From Roseibium sp. TrichSKD4 (lineage in GTDB: Bacteria; Pseudomonadota; Alphaproteobacteria; Rhizobiales; Stappiaceae), in NCBI RefSeq assembly GCF_000148725.1, contig NZ_GL476307.1:81608-145607 (forward strand): 64,000 nt of DNA, read 5' to 3'. The notes under the pieces are model-generated. The model was not told the origin of the DNA and did not search any database. It worked only from the letters and a program-made list of their open reading frames with translations. Positions within the stretch are counted from its first letter, which is position 1; each line of letters starts with the position of its first letter. Position numbers and translations under genes: made by a program. This document shows positions 1 through 9,737 of the stretch, one piece after another.

Positions 1-417
1 TTGAGCCTTGCGATAGACGGATATGTTCTTGAAAGAAGCAACATCGACAAGATGGACAGTTTGCGTGACGGTCAAAGTTGCGCCGTTATCAGACAATTCG
101 CGTTCGGCCTTCATGATGGTCAAATGGCCGCGTCGGGCCTCTGAAACCAGCTTGTGATCACCTTCAAAAACAAGCCGCATGGCGTCCACAAGGCCGCTCT
201 TGCCCAGCTTGACTTCGGGGCCGTCGGGTAGCGCCTCAAACTCGTCGTTGGTGACTTCGCCCTCTTGGCTGACCTGGTTCATGGAGAAGCGGGCCATGCC
301 GAAATTGTCTTCGATTTTCATCGTAGCACTTTTCGGAGGTTCGCCTTGCTCGAAATCACTTTCTTCGGTGTCGAGAATCCAGGTGCCGAGGAAGGGGCCA
401 AGCTTGTCTTCGGTCAT
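1..417 (-). CDS. Small conserved protein, lipocalin-like beta family (C-terminus outside window)
   Basis: 139 codons are visible from an ATG at 417, and the frame is still open at the window edge, so the gene is partial. The N-terminus MTEDKLGPFLGTWILDTEES followed by PPKSATMKIED resembles small beta-rich proteins that begin with a G-T-W-x-L-D element, a lipocalin-like fold in which substrate and function are unknown. No signal peptide or membrane segment is visible, so a cytoplasmic protein is likely. It lies downstream of leuB in the same direction but behind a strong terminator, so it is probably transcribed on its own. Function is not assignable. Confidence 0.6.
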   Translation of the reverse strand, partial: MTEDKLGPFLGTWILDTEESDFEQGEPPKSATMKIEDNFGMARFSMNQVSQEGEVTNDEFEALPDGPEVKLGKSGLVDAMRLVFEGDHKLVSEARRGHLTIMKAERELSDNGATLTVTQTVHLVDVASFKNISVYRKAQ

Positions 418-442
418 GTTTTGTCCGGTTCAGGCAGGTCAT

Positions 443-482
443 AAAAAAAGGCTGCCACCGTCCTAATCGGTGACAGCCTTGA
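443..482 (-). terminator. Rho-independent terminator after leuB
   Basis: On the minus strand an AAGGCTG-t-CACCG arm pairs with CGGTG-g-CAGCCTT across a short loop and is followed directly by a run of seven T. It sits 15 bases after the leuB stop and before the next gene, the standard position for an intrinsic terminator. Confidence 0.85.
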
Positions 483-497
483 ATGCAATTGGGCCGA

Positions 498-1610
498 TCA
501 GGCGCTCAGTGCTGCCAGTTCTGCAACGATGGCATCGCCCATCTCAGAAGTTGAAATGATGGCATCGCCCTCTGCTGCAATGTCTTTCGTCCGCAGACCC
601 TTGTCGAGTGCGTTTGCAATGGCCTTGTCCAGCTTGTCGGCTGCTTCGATCAACTCAAATGAGTAACGAAGCGCCATACCGAAGGACGCAATCATGGCGA
701 TCGGGTTGGCCGCGCCTGTTCCGGCAATATCCGGAGCAGAGCCGTGCACCGGCTCATAGAGGGCCTTGCGTTTGCCGGTTGACGCATCGGGTGCGCCGAG
801 GGAGGCAGATGGCAGCATGCCGAGCGAGCCTGTCAGCATCGCGGCAACGTCTGACAGCATGTCGCCAAAAAGGTTGTCGGTCACGATGACGTCGAACTGC
901 TTTGGCCAGCGAACCAGCTGCATTCCGCCAGCATCTGCCAGCATGTGCTCGAGTTGAACGTCTTTAAAGCCGTTCTTGTGTGTTTGCGTGACAACCTCGT
1001 TCCACAGGACACCGGATTTCATCACGTTGCGTTTTTCCATGGAGCAGACCTTGTTGTCGCGAGTCCGCGCCAGTTCAAAGGCCACCTTGGAGATGCGCTC
1101 GATTTCGTATGTCTCGTAAACCTGAGTGTCGACGCCGCGCTTCTGGCCATTGCCGAGATCAGTGATTTCTTTTGGCTCGCCGAAATAGACACCGCCTGTC
1201 AGCTCGCGCACGATCAGGATATCGAGACCTTCAATTACGTGCTTTTTCAGAGAGGAAGCGTCGGCCAGCGCCGGGTAGCAGATGGCAGGGCGCAGGTTGG
1301 CGAAGAGTTGCATGTCCTTGCGCAAGCGCAAGAGACCCGCTTCTGGACGCACGTCATAAGGAACATCATCCCATTTCGGTCCGCCGACCGCTCCGAAGAT
1401 CACCGCATCTGCGGCCATGGCGTTGGCCATGTCTTCTTCGGAAATCGCTTGACCATGCGCGTCATAAGCCGACCCGCCGACAAGGCCATCATCGGTGGTG
1501 AAGTTGGTGCCGCCATTGGCATTAAACCATGCGATTACCTTTTTCACTTCTTCCATAATTTCCGGCCCAATGCCGTCGCCCGGAAGAAGAAGCAGCTTCT
1601 GCTTAGCCAT
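498..1610 (-). CDS. leuB: 3-isopropylmalate dehydrogenase
   Basis: Catalyses NAD-dependent oxidative decarboxylation of 3-isopropylmalate in leucine biosynthesis, in the cytosol as a dimer. The 370-residue protein has the family landmarks in order: GDGIGPEI near the N-terminus, [11 protein letters not shown], the [11 protein letters not shown] active-site segment, the metal-binding [12 protein letters not shown] and the cofactor-binding [12 protein letters not shown]. An open frame extends 39 codons upstream, but ATG at 1610 ([13 protein letters not shown]) matches the usual family start and has a GGATGGAA ribosome site. It is followed by a terminator; leuCD are not adjacent here. Assignment is secure. 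Confidence 0.96.
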   Translation of the reverse strand: MAKQKLLLLPGDGIGPEIMEEVKKVIAWFNANGGTNFTTDDGLVGGSAYDAHGQAISEEDMANAMAADAVIFGAVGGPKWDDVPYDVRPEAGLLRLRKDMQLFANLRPAICYPALADASSLKKHVIEGLDILIVRELTGGVYFGEPKEITDLGNGQKRGVDTQVYETYEIERISKVAFELARTRDNKVCSMEKRNVMKSGVLWNEVVTQTHKNGFKDVQLEHMLADAGGMQLVRWPKQFDVIVTDNLFGDMLSDVAAMLTGSLGMLPSASLGAPDASTGKRKALYEPVHGSAPDIAGTGAANPIAMIASFGMALRYSFELIEAADKLDKAIANALDKGLRTKDIAAEGDAIISTSEMGDAIVAELAALSA

Positions 1611-1745
1611 GAAGTTCCATCCCGTTTTGCAAAGAAAATTCTGTGAGGATGGGTTAGCGGTTTGTTGGTGCGCTGACAAGATCAAGCCAGTTGCGAAGAG
1701 TTCAAGTTCGAGCGGTGGAAAGGTCAACTGGCAACTGGCTGGGGG

Positions 1746-2517
1746 CTATGAGAACACGGCCCGCCAAATCAGGTTTAGGGCAAGACCGGTCATAATGATC
1801 TTGAAACCGAGGCGGAAGAGAGCTTCGTCCAGTCGTCCGAGCACTTTGGAGCCCGCAAGGGTGCCCAGAAACCCTTTCGCGATCATGCCAGTAATCAAAG
1901 GCAGCCACGGAGCAAAGGCAAAGCCAAGCAAGCCAAAGGCAAAAATCTTAAACACATGCATGGTCAAGGCTGTCAGTGCCTGATTTGCCACGAATTGATG
2001 GCGCGTCAAGCCGAGGGTGCGAGAGCACCGCGCCACCAATGGGACCGGCTGCACCAAAAAACATCGATAGGAATGTAGAGATAAATCCGGCTATTCCCAT
2101 TGCCTTGCGGGCAGCTTTTTGAAACCGGGGTGCCTTGCCCCAAACGGTCCAAAGCACAAAGAGGCCAATGCCGGCTTTTAGCAGGGTCTCGGGCAATTGA
2201 ATTGCAATTGCGCCGCCAGCCAAAGCCCCCAAAATGGCACCGCCTGCAAACCAGAGGGCGATCATCCAGTCAACATGTCGAATTTGCACGAGGGCGCGCC
2301 CGGCATTGGATCCAATCTGGACTACCCCATGGACTGGCACTAGGGCAGCCGTTGGCATGACCGAGGCCATAATGGTGATCAGTGCGATGCCGCCGCCCAA
2401 TCCCAGCGCTGCTGTCAAGGCTGATGTGAAGAAACTGGGGACCAATAAAATAAGGGCAAAGAGGGGTTCAAAGCCACCAGGTAGCAGGCCGGATGCAAGG
2501 TCCATCATCGCGGGCAA
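1746..2517 (-). pseudogene. TauE/SafE-family sulfite/anion exporter, frameshifted
   Basis: Multi-pass inner-membrane permease of the TauE/SafE (DUF81) family, thought to export sulfite or organosulfonates. The N-terminal part from ATG 2517 has hydrophobic segments and GLGGGIALITI, then FFGAAGPIGGAVL. Around 2021-2025 the frame shifts by one base; in the other frame the family continues as RTLGLTRHQFVANQALTALT and several more membrane helices to a stop at 1746. Joined, the two pieces give a normal length of about 255 residues. A single extra base in GTGCTCTCGCACC explains the break. It abuts the AlbA_2 gene stop and is probably co-transcribed with it. Real pseudogene or sequencing error cannot be decided here. 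Confidence 0.75.
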
Positions 2518-3324
2518 TCAAGACCACCGCTCGCGGGCATAGGTCAGCGCTTCCTTGACATCCAGAGACCGCGTGGAGTTTCCACTTCGCACGTAAAAGA
2601 CTGTCTTATTGCCATCGGTTAGATAAACCGCTCTTGGTGCCGGTCGCACAATGACCATGGCGACGTCTTTTTCGCCGACTTGCGTGAAAACCGTGTGGAT
2701 GTAGGGGCTGAGGTCCCCGCCAAGCATTTTTGTAACAATGTCGACAATTGTGCGTTCAAATGCATCAAGGGTGGGTTGTCGCAAGGTTGATAGGTCCTTG
2801 TCGAGGCCCAACGGGGTACCATCATCGTCGACACCGATCAGAAGATAGCCGCCTTGTGCGTTGAAGAAACCGGACACGGTTTTGGCAATGACTTTTTCAA
2901 GGCCGCGATTGATCCGGTTTTCCTTCACATCCCATCGAACTGTCGATTTGAATTCGACGCGCGAGGTCTCGCCGCCTTTGATGATGTCGGGGATAAGCGC
3001 GGTCTGTTCTTCGCGCAAGGACTGGTAAGCCTTTGTCGCTGTGACGTAGTTTCGGGTGAACAGGCCGAACGTAAATCCGACAACCGCGCCAACAAGGGCA
3101 AATGCAATGGCAATGTCGAAATGTCGTGGCAGGACCAGCAACCACAAGCGGGCTTCCAGAAATTCAATCAGGCTGGGTGCGGTTTCGGAAAATCGGGAGA
3201 GCTCCCACCACACCACAATCAGGTTCAACGGGTGGATGATCAAGACGCCGACAACGGCCCCCATGACCAGATAGGCAGCCAACATAGAGGCAGAGTTTTG
3301 AAAGGTCTTCAGCATTGAGATCAT
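2518..3324 (-). CDS. Membrane-anchored AlbA_2 (Schlafen-type) ATP-binding-domain protein
   Basis: 268 residues from ATG 3324 (ATG 3315 is an alternative). Two hydrophobic helices near residues 12-35 and 67-88 are followed by a cytoplasmic AlbA_2 domain: ETSRVEFKSTVRWD, then GGYLLIGVDDDGTPLGLD and FYVRSGNSTRSLDVKEA near the C-terminus. AlbA_2/Schlafen domains occur in bacterial regulators and some defence or RNA-processing proteins; the two-helix membrane form is of unknown function. The frame is open further upstream but would run through the preceding terminator, so the shorter start is preferred. The gene is immediately followed by the broken TauE permease. Confidence 0.75.
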   Translation of the reverse strand: MISMLKTFQNSASMLAAYLVMGAVVGVLIIHPLNLIVVWWELSRFSETAPSLIEFLEARLWLLVLPRHFDIAIAFALVGAVVGFTFGLFTRNYVTATKAYQSLREEQTALIPDIIKGGETSRVEFKSTVRWDVKENRINRGLEKVIAKTVSGFFNAQGGYLLIGVDDDGTPLGLDKDLSTLRQPTLDAFERTIVDIVTKMLGGDLSPYIHTVFTQVGEKDVAMVIVRPAPRAVYLTDGNKTVFYVRSGNSTRSLDVKEALTYARERWS

Positions 3325-3330
3325 TTCGAT

Positions 3331-3362
3331 AAAAGAAAAAGGCCGGTGTGCACCGGCCTTTG
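3331..3362 (-). terminator. Terminator after the M20 amidohydrolase
   Basis: AAAGGCCGGTG-CACCGGCCTTT forms an almost loopless perfect hairpin followed on the minus strand by a TTTCTTTTA tract. It lies just after the stop of the M20 gene at 3369 and before the start of the AlbA_2 gene. Confidence 0.9.
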
Positions 3363-3368
3363 GATTGT

Positions 3369-4541
3369 TTATGCAGCAGTTGGCAGGGCCGTTTCGACCA
3401 GACGTACCCAATAGGAACATCCAACCGGGATCAGCTCGTCATTGAAGTCGTATTGCGGGTGGTGCAATCCGGCGCTGTCACCATTTCCGACAAAGATGAA
3501 AGCACCCGGGCGCTCTTCCAGCATGTAGGAGAAGTCCTCGCCGCCCATCATCGGGTCGATGTTGGTGTTGACCTTACCAACGCCTGCAATTTCTTCGGCA
3601 ATGCCAACGGCAAAGTCGGTTTGATCATCATGGTTGACTGTAACCGGATACCCGCGGCGGAAATGGAAATCTGCTGTGGCGCCAAAAGCCTCACAGATTG
3701 AGGTGGTGATGGCCTTCATGCGCTCTTCAGCCTGATCACGCACGTCGGCATCAAGGGTTCTGACCGTTCCGCGCAGAACCACTTCCTGCGGAATGACATT
3801 GAACGCGTTGCCGCCATTAAAAGTGGTGACGGACACCACGACTGACTTCAGCGGATCAGCGTTTCGGCTGGCAATGGTTTGCAGAGCTTGGACTAGCTGA
3901 CTGCCAACAACGATGGGGTCAATCGTTTCATGCGGCTTGGCCGCGTGCCCGCCGCGCCCGGTGATGGTGATACGGAATTCGTCTGTTGCGGCCATGATGC
4001 CGCCCTTGCGGATGGCAAACTCGCCAACCGGAAGGCCCGGGAAGTTATGCATGCCGTAGACTTCTTCAATTGGCCAACGGGTCATTAGACCGTCATCGAT
4101 CATGGCTTTTGCACCCGCCCCACCTTCTTCAGCTGGCTGGAAGATCACGATAACTGTGCCATCGAAATTGCGGGTTTCGGCCAGATATTTGGCCGCGCCC
4201 AGAAGCATTGCGGTGTGACCATCATGGCCACAAGCGTGCATTTTGCCGTCAATTTTCGAGGCGTAGGGTTTGCCGGTCTGCTCTTCTATCGGCAGGGCGT
4301 CCATGTCAGCGCGTAGGCCAATTGTTTTGCCTGCGCCGCCGTTGCGGCCCTTGATGACGCCAACTACGCCAGTTTTGCCGAGCCCTGTCGCGATTTCATC
4401 CACGCCGAAGCTTTCCAGAAGTTCGGCCACCTTTTGACCCGTGCGGACGGTTTCATAGAGGATTTCCGGGTTTTCATGGAAATCCCGACGCCACGCGGTG
4501 ATTTCATCACTCATGTCGGCAAGGCGGTTCACAATGGGCAT
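3369..4541 (-). CDS. M20 family amidohydrolase (hippurate/N-acyl amino acid hydrolase type)
   Basis: Zinc-dependent hydrolase that releases amino acids from N-acyl derivatives; the natural substrate is unknown. The 390-residue protein shows the M20 landmarks HACGHDGHTAM (metal ligands), PAEEGGAGAKAM (catalytic Glu), YGMHNFPG and a C-terminal MMGGEDFSY. The dimerisation domain lies between, around residues 185-295. ATG 4541 (MPIVNRLADMSDEI) is chosen over an upstream in-frame ATG because it has GGAGCAGAG at the right distance and matches the family start. No signal peptide. Single gene ending in a terminator. Confidence 0.9.
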   Translation of the reverse strand: MPIVNRLADMSDEITAWRRDFHENPEILYETVRTGQKVAELLESFGVDEIATGLGKTGVVGVIKGRNGGAGKTIGLRADMDALPIEEQTGKPYASKIDGKMHACGHDGHTAMLLGAAKYLAETRNFDGTVIVIFQPAEEGGAGAKAMIDDGLMTRWPIEEVYGMHNFPGLPVGEFAIRKGGIMAATDEFRITITGRGGHAAKPHETIDPIVVGSQLVQALQTIASRNADPLKSVVVSVTTFNGGNAFNVIPQEVVLRGTVRTLDADVRDQAEERMKAITTSICEAFGATADFHFRRGYPVTVNHDDQTDFAVGIAEEIAGVGKVNTNIDPMMGGEDFSYMLEERPGAFIFVGNGDSAGLHHPQYDFNDELIPVGCSYWVRLVETALPTAA

Positions 4542-4650
4542 ACTCTGCTCCCTGAAACAGTATTTCTGGAGTGCTTGCTGGCGAAAACACGCCCGGCAGC
4601 GAAAACTGGAAGACACAACTCATGCAGCAAGTTGGCCATGCTGTGCAAGC

Positions 4651-5319
4651 CTATTGCGCGGTGATATCGGTCTTCAATTCAAACACGCTGGATCGTTTCA
4701 TCTCCAAATCCTCAAGATCCCCGACGATAGGAACCTCGTAGGTCGCAAGATGCTCCAGTCGATTTTTTGGCAAATAGGACCGGCCAGGATCACCGACAAG
4801 GACCCTTGTTCCCTTTGCCAAGCTGCGATCAAGGAATTTGAGAACCTTGGCCGCCATGTCCTGATCGTAAAAAACATCGCCGCAAAAAAGAACATTCACC
4901 TCCTGCGGGACTTTGTCGGTGATGTCGGCTTGAACGACCTCCAGAGTGACCTCATTTAGCTGCGCATTGAGCTTAGTTGCTGTAATTGCAAATGGGTCAA
5001 TGTCGATCGCCGTGCAATGACTTGCTCCTGCCTTCATGGCGGCAATGCCAACCAATCCTGAACCGCAGGCAAAGTCTATCACTGTCTTGCCCAGAAACTC
5101 GGATTCATGATCGAGAATGTAACGTCCGAGCGCCTGTCCGCCCGCCCATGCAAAGGCCCAGAATGGGGGCGGTAGCCCCAGATCACCCAGTTCATCTTCA
5201 GTCTTTTGCCACAAGGACATTGCTTCATCGGCAAGGTGAAGCTGAATTTCTGGCACATGAGGCACGGGCTTCACCATGGTTTCTGCCCGGATGAAGCCCT
5301 TCTTGTCGGAAATCGCCAC
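4651..5319 (-). CDS. Class I SAM-dependent methyltransferase, ETF-beta lysine methyltransferase-like
   Basis: 222 residues. Motif [20 protein letters not shown] lies near residue 80, followed by the acidic loop [17 protein letters not shown] and the distinctive [10 protein letters not shown]. That last motif and the overall layout resemble the METTL20/ETFBKMT group, which methylates lysines of the electron-transfer flavoprotein beta subunit in mitochondria and in some alphaproteobacteria. This specificity is inference from family resemblance. It is the last gene of the tsaD-gpsA-yciI-EVE series, starting 7 bases after the EVE gene stop. Confidence 0.75.
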   Translation of the reverse strand: MAISDKKGFIRAETMVKPVPHVPEIQLHLADEAMSLWQKTEDELGDLGLPPPFWAFAWAGGQALGRYILDHESEFLGKTVIDFACGSGLVGIAAMKAGASHCTAIDIDPFAITATKLNAQLNEVTLEVVQADITDKVPQEVNVLFCGDVFYDQDMAAKVLKFLDRSLAKGTRVLVGDPGRSYLPKNRLEHLATYEVPIVGDLEDLEMKRSSVFELKTDITAQ

Positions 5320-5326
5320 ACTGGTC

Positions 5327-5752
5327 TCAGACGGGTTCTTTGAACCCGGCCATTTGGCAAACCAGATCCCATTCTTCCTTTTTCACCGGCTGCACCGATA
5401 GGCGCATCGAGGTTACCAGTGACATGTCGGCAAGGCGGGGCTCGCCCTTCACATCGGCAAGTGTCACGGGTTTGGGCACATCGCAAACAGCCTTGAAGTC
5501 GACGCATTCCCAGCGCGGGTCATCGGTTGTGCTGTCCGGATGGATTTCGCTGCACACCTCAACAATGCCGACAATCTCCTTGCCGATATTGGAATGGTAG
5601 AAGAACGCCTTATCGCCAATTTCCATCGCTCGCATGTTGTTGCGCGCTTGATAGTTGCGAATGCCGTCCCATTCTTCGCCAGCTTCGCCTTTGGCCTTCT
5701 GCTGTTCCCAGGACCATTTGTCCGGCTCGGATTTGATCAACCAGTATTGCAC
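5327..5752 (-). CDS. EVE domain protein
   Basis: 141 residues, essentially one EVE domain (PUA-like fold) beginning [18 protein letters not shown] and containing [24 protein letters not shown] and [12 protein letters not shown] domains bind modified bases in DNA or RNA; single-domain bacterial versions are near-universal in proteobacteria with no settled role. It starts directly after the YciI gene stop with no gap, so the two are translationally linked. Length is typical of the family. Confidence 0.9.
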   Translation of the reverse strand: MQYWLIKSEPDKWSWEQQKAKGEAGEEWDGIRNYQARNNMRAMEIGDKAFFYHSNIGKEIVGIVEVCSEIHPDSTTDDPRWECVDFKAVCDVPKPVTLADVKGEPRLADMSLVTSMRLSVQPVKKEEWDLVCQMAGFKEPV

Positions 5753-6043
5753 TTAGTTTGCCTCCGGGTTCTTGATCAGCCACTTCCACGGGCGAATATC
5801 AACGTTCTCAAAAAGGCCTGCCTTGGCATAGGGGTCGTTCTCAGCAATAACCGCTGCTTCATCGCGAGATGCGGCCTCAACAATGACAAGAGAGCCAGAT
5901 GGTTTCTCATCCTCACCCAAAAAGGGGCCAGCGCCCTTCAGTTTGTCACCAAGGCTTTCCAAATACTCAAGATGGGCCGGACGATTGTCCATGCGGATTT
6001 GCAAGGCGTCGGCCTTGTCTGTGCAGATGAGAGCGTAAAGCAA
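5753..6043 (-). CDS. YciI-like protein
   Basis: 96 residues with the YciI fold pattern: MLYALICTDKADALQIRMDN, an R-P-x-H-L-E-Y-L helix start and a conserved central Asp/Glu region. YciI proteins are small dimeric ferredoxin-fold proteins whose enzymatic role is unresolved. It lies between gpsA (47 bases upstream) and the EVE gene (adjacent), an order common in alphaproteobacteria, which suggests co-transcription with gpsA and tsaD. Confidence 0.88.
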   Translation of the reverse strand: MLYALICTDKADALQIRMDNRPAHLEYLESLGDKLKGAGPFLGEDEKPSGSLVIVEAASRDEAAVIAENDPYAKAGLFENVDIRPWKWLIKNPEAN

Positions 6044-6090
6044 GAAATCTCCTCCAGAGTATCAGGTGGCGGAATGCCGTTTGGCTTTTG

Positions 6091-7086
6091 TTATTCGGAC
6101 CGCAGTGGACGTGCCATCAAGTTGGAAAGGGCATCGTCTACCGATATATCCTTGTCAATCATTCCGGCAACGGTTTTGCAAATTGGCAGATCAATGCCGA
6201 GCTTGTCGCTAAGGTCGACGGCAATGCGCGCCGAATGCGCTCCTTCCGCCAGTTTGGTTCCATTTGCGATGAGATCTCGGGCGGGCGTGCCTTGTCCCAA
6301 CTTGATCCCGAAGCTGAAATTGCGGGACTGGGTGCTGGAACAGGTCAAGACAAGATCGCCGAGGCCGGACAGCCCGGTCATGGTTTCAGGACGTGCGCCC
6401 ATGGCTGCCCCAAGCCGAGAGAGTTCGGCGAATCCGCGGGCCGTCAAAGCGGCCAGTGCGCTGGCTCCAAGTTTGCGACCAACAACGGCCCCGCAGGCAA
6501 TGGCAAGCACGTTTTTAAGGGCACCGCCAATCTGGACACCGGTCAGGTCATCAGAAGCGTAAGGCCGGAAAGACGGCGAGGCGAGAGCTTCGCAGAACGA
6601 ACTTGCCGCGTCCATTTCATTGGCTGCAACTGTGACTGCGGTCGGAAGGCCTTTTGCGACGTCATCGGCAAAGCTCGGGCCGGATAACATGCCGATGGTG
6701 GCGGCAGGCAGGACCTCGGAAACCACTTGTGAGAGCAACTTTCCGCTCGAGCGTTCAATGCCTTTGGCGCAGAGGATTATCGGCGTTCTGCCAACCTTGT
6801 GGTCTGCTAACAGGGTGCATATTGCGCGTGTAGACTGGGCGGGCGTGACGGCCAGAATGAGATCACACGCAGCAACCTGACTGATATCTGTTGTCGCATT
6901 TAGGTCTTCGTCGAAGGTGATGCCGGGCAGATATTTTGCGTTGATATTGCGCGAGCGCATCTGGGAAACGGCATTTGCATCGCGGCCCCACAGGACTACA
7001 TTGTTACCGGCTCTTGCTGCGGTCAGTGCAAGCGCGGTTCCCCAGGCTCCAGCTCCCAGAACGCCAATGCCTTGAATGTCTGTCAT
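6091..7086 (-). CDS. gpsA: NAD(P)-dependent glycerol-3-phosphate dehydrogenase
   Basis: Reduces dihydroxyacetone phosphate to sn-glycerol-3-phosphate for phospholipid synthesis. The 331-residue protein has the Rossmann motif GVLGAGAWGTAL at residues 7-18, CAKGIERSSGKLLSQV, GPSFADDVAKGLPTAV and the catalytic GGALKNVLAIACG lysine segment. The ATG at 7086 overlaps the stop of the upstream nudix gene by four bases (ATGA), showing translational coupling. Length is normal for GpsA. Confidence 0.97.
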   Translation of the reverse strand: MTDIQGIGVLGAGAWGTALALTAARAGNNVVLWGRDANAVSQMRSRNINAKYLPGITFDEDLNATTDISQVAACDLILAVTPAQSTRAICTLLADHKVGRTPIILCAKGIERSSGKLLSQVVSEVLPAATIGMLSGPSFADDVAKGLPTAVTVAANEMDAASSFCEALASPSFRPYASDDLTGVQIGGALKNVLAIACGAVVGRKLGASALAALTARGFAELSRLGAAMGARPETMTGLSGLGDLVLTCSSTQSRNFSFGIKLGQGTPARDLIANGTKLAEGAHSARIAVDLSDKLGIDLPICKTVAGMIDKDISVDDALSNLMARPLRSE

Positions 7087-7568
7087 GACAAGGATCCTGC
7101 AAAGTGTTTGCGAAGCTCGGCGAGAGGTGCGTCAAACCCGGCGTAGAAGGTTCCCGGTTCTTGGCATTCGGAGCTAAAAAGATCAATCCAGAATAAGTGA
7201 AAGCGGATCGGGTCCCCACCGATACTAGGTGTCATTTCGAAATGCTCCCACGCTTCCTTTGGGCGATTGGCGATAACAGCATGGAACATGCAGCGTCTGT
7301 GGCACCCGGCCATTTGGCGTTGCTCGCCTTCCAAATCGACCTCGCCCTTGGTGATGTAGTCTTCCTGAAAGAACGGGGTGAGGGCAAAAGCCGGATTGAG
7401 CCCGGTTTCTTCAAAAAACTCGCGCCGGGCACCGATCAAATAGCTTTCGCCCGGATCAATCGTGCCACCGGGAACCTGAAGGCCGATCTCCGGGTGGTCG
7501 GGCTCGGAAAAGACCAGAAGATGGCTGCCGCATGTCAGATAGACATAGGCCTTGTGGATGATTTTCAA
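7083..7568 (-). CDS. Nudix hydrolase
   Basis: 161 residues. A full Nudix box is present: G-TIDPG-E-SYLIGAR-REFFEETGL, around residues 36-58. The family hydrolyses nucleoside-diphosphate-linked compounds; the substrate is unknown. I choose TTG at 7568 (LKIIHKAYVYLTCG) because a GAGGAA ribosome site lies 6-7 bases ahead and an earlier in-frame start at 7628 would sit inside the 3' end of tsaD. It is coupled to gpsA by a four-base overlap. Confidence 0.85.
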   Translation of the reverse strand: MKIIHKAYVYLTCGSHLLVFSEPDHPEIGLQVPGGTIDPGESYLIGARREFFEETGLNPAFALTPFFQEDYITKGEVDLEGEQRQMAGCHRRCMFHAVIANRPKEAWEHFEMTPSIGGDPIRFHLFWIDLFSSECQEPGTFYAGFDAPLAELRKHFAGSLS

Positions 7569-7587
7569 TTGAAAATTCCTCAAAAAA

Positions 7588-8691
7588 TCAGACTTTAGCG
7601 CCCTTCTTCCCTGACCCGAGAACGCCACTGTTGGTGCTGTCTAACGGCCAGCGTGGGCGGGGCGACAGGCCCATGTCGTCAACCGGCCCCAATTGCAGGC
7701 GCTCCAATCCGGCCCAGGCAATCATGGCGGCGTTGTCCGTACACAAGGAAAGTGGCGGAGCTATGAAACGTGCTCCCGCGTCGTCTGTTGTTTGAAGCAA
7801 CGCTGCGCGGATTTCCTGATTGGCTGCTACCCCACCTGCCACCACAAGAACCGGAGGCGTGTTGATGTGACGCTCTTTAAAGAGGTTCAACGCGCGTTTT
7901 GTTCTGGCTGAGAGCACATCGGACACGGCCGTTTGAAAGCCGGCGCACAAGTCGGCGATGGTTTGATCGTCAACGGGTTCCAGTTTCTTGGCTTGGGTGC
8001 GGACGGCGGTTTTTAGTCCGGCAAAGGACATGTCGAGACTGGGGCGATCCAGCAAGGGCCGAGGCAGGGCGAAACGCTTTCGATCGCCGGATTTTGCCTG
8101 CCGTTCCACGTTTGGGCCTCCCGGATAAGGCAGGCCAAGCAGTTTGGCTGTCTTGTCGAAAGCTTCTCCGATGGCATCGTCAATCGTTGTGCCGAGGCGC
8201 TCGTAATCACCTACACCGCGCACAAGCAAAAACTGGCTGTGTCCGCCGGACACAAGCAGCAAGAGGAACGGGAACTCCACATCATCGGTCAAGCGTGCTG
8301 TCAGCGCATGGCCTTCCAGATGGTTGACGCCAATGATTGGCTTGCCTGCGGCCATGGCAATGGCTTTTGCGGTCATGAAGCCGACAATGACTCCGCCGAT
8401 CAGACCTGGGCCTGCGGTGGCTGCAACTGCGTCAATATCATCCCAGCCACATCTGGCCTCATCCATCGCCTCCTTGACGATGTGGTCCAGAATTTCGATA
8501 TGAGCTCTGGCAGCAATTTCGGGCACCACACCGCCAAAGGCGCAGTGTTCGTCAATCTGCGAGCGAATGACATTCGACAAGACGGCTTTCTCGGACGGGC
8601 CACGGACAACAGCTGCTGCGGTTTCGTCACAACTGGTCTCAATGCCCAAAACGGTGAACTGGTTTCCGGTTCCTGGATCGGTTGAAGTCAT
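7588..8691 (-). CDS. tsaD: tRNA N6-adenosine threonylcarbamoyltransferase
   Basis: Transfers threonylcarbamoyl to A37 of ANN-reading tRNAs with TsaB and TsaE. The protein (367 residues) carries [15 protein letters not shown] at the N-terminus, the metal-binding [15 protein letters not shown] and the nucleotide-binding [10 protein letters not shown], all hallmarks of the Kae1/TsaD ASKHA fold. The start is uncertain: an in-frame ATG 13 codons upstream at 8730 is possible, but conservation begins near ATG 8691. It is divergent from hemC and heads the tsaD-nudix-gpsA-yciI-EVE run. Confidence 0.95.
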   Translation of the reverse strand: MTSTDPGTGNQFTVLGIETSCDETAAAVVRGPSEKAVLSNVIRSQIDEHCAFGGVVPEIAARAHIEILDHIVKEAMDEARCGWDDIDAVAATAGPGLIGGVIVGFMTAKAIAMAAGKPIIGVNHLEGHALTARLTDDVEFPFLLLLVSGGHSQFLLVRGVGDYERLGTTIDDAIGEAFDKTAKLLGLPYPGGPNVERQAKSGDRKRFALPRPLLDRPSLDMSFAGLKTAVRTQAKKLEPVDDQTIADLCAGFQTAVSDVLSARTKRALNLFKERHINTPPVLVVAGGVAANQEIRAALLQTTDDAGARFIAPPLSLCTDNAAMIAWAGLERLQLGPVDDMGLSPRPRWPLDSTNSGVLGSGKKGAKV

Positions 8692-8800
8692 GGGCTCGCT
8701 AAGTTGGTCCTTGGAATAAGTGATTGGCATTTCATTTGCCGGGAGCAGATGAAGTGGTTAGACATGCCACAGGTTCGACGTAACATCGGGATGAATTACC

Positions 8801-9724
8801 TTGCAATCAACTCTTTTGCGAATTGGAACACGCGGCAGTCAACTCGCACTCGCGCAGGCACATGAAACCAGAGATCGTTTGATGGCAGCTCACGGTTTGC
8901 CGGAAGACGCATTTGAGATTGTTGTGGTCAAGACATCCGGTGATCAGATACAGGATCGTCCGCTTTCCGAAGTTGGTGGCAAAGGCCTTTTCACCAAGGA
9001 AATTGAGGACATGCTTCTGGATGGGTCTCTCGATCTGGCCGTGCACTCCTCCAAAGACATGCCAACCGTTCTACCCGCAGGTTTGGACATCACTGCGTTT
9101 TTGCCGCGTGAAGATGTTCGCGATGCGTTTATTTCGCCAAAAGCCAAAACCTTGCGCGACTTGCCGCATGGCGCAGTTGTTGGGTCCAGCTCGCTGCGCC
9201 GTCAGGCGATGGTCAAACGCCTGCGACCAGATATTGACGTTGTGATGTATCGCGGCAATGTGCAAACCCGGCTCAGAAAATTGGATGAGGGTGTCGTCGA
9301 TGCAACCTTGCTTGCCCATGCCGGTCTGAAGCGTCTTGGTCTTGGCGATGTCGTCACCAGCGTCATTGAAGCGGATGATTTTGTGCCAGCGGTTGGGCAA
9401 GGAGCCATTTGCCTTGAAAGCCGTCTGGATGATGAGAAAACCAACGGTTTGCTGAGTGCAATCAATGATCCTGAAACCCGTGTCCGCCTCGAAGCTGAAC
9501 GCGCGTTTTTGGGCGTTCTTGATGGGACGTGCAGAACGCCGATTGGCGGACTTGCAACTGTCGACGGCGATACGCTTACCCTGAAAGGCGTTATTTTGAA
9601 GCCAGACGGATCGCAAATGCATGAAGTCGAGCACTCAGGATCGGTTCAGGACGCAGAGGCCATTGGCCTTGCTGCAGGTGAAGAGCTAAAATCCAAGGCT
9701 GGACCCAACTTTCTGACGAGTTAG
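8801..9724 (+). CDS. hemC: Hydroxymethylbilane synthase (porphobilinogen deaminase)
   Basis: Polymerises four porphobilinogen units to hydroxymethylbilane in haem synthesis. 307 residues with [44 protein letters not shown] and the dipyrromethane-cofactor cysteine in [13 protein letters not shown]. No in-frame ATG precedes the conserved start; the frame begins with TTG at 8801, with GGGATGAA a few bases upstream, so a TTG start is likely. First gene of a haem operon divergent from tsaD. Confidence 0.95.
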   Translation: MQSTLLRIGTRGSQLALAQAHETRDRLMAAHGLPEDAFEIVVVKTSGDQIQDRPLSEVGGKGLFTKEIEDMLLDGSLDLAVHSSKDMPTVLPAGLDITAFLPREDVRDAFISPKAKTLRDLPHGAVVGSSSLRRQAMVKRLRPDIDVVMYRGNVQTRLRKLDEGVVDATLLAHAGLKRLGLGDVVTSVIEADDFVPAVGQGAICLESRLDDEKTNGLLSAINDPETRVRLEAERAFLGVLDGTCRTPIGGLATVDGDTLTLKGVILKPDGSQMHEVEHSGSVQDAEAIGLAAGEELKSKAGPNFLTS

Positions 9725-9737
9725 AGCTCGCTGGCGC

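Noticed and set aside
945-1646. Long open frame opposite leuB
   Set aside because: It is antisense to a secure leuB, lacks codon bias and recognisable motifs, and exists because the minus strand is a conserved gene.
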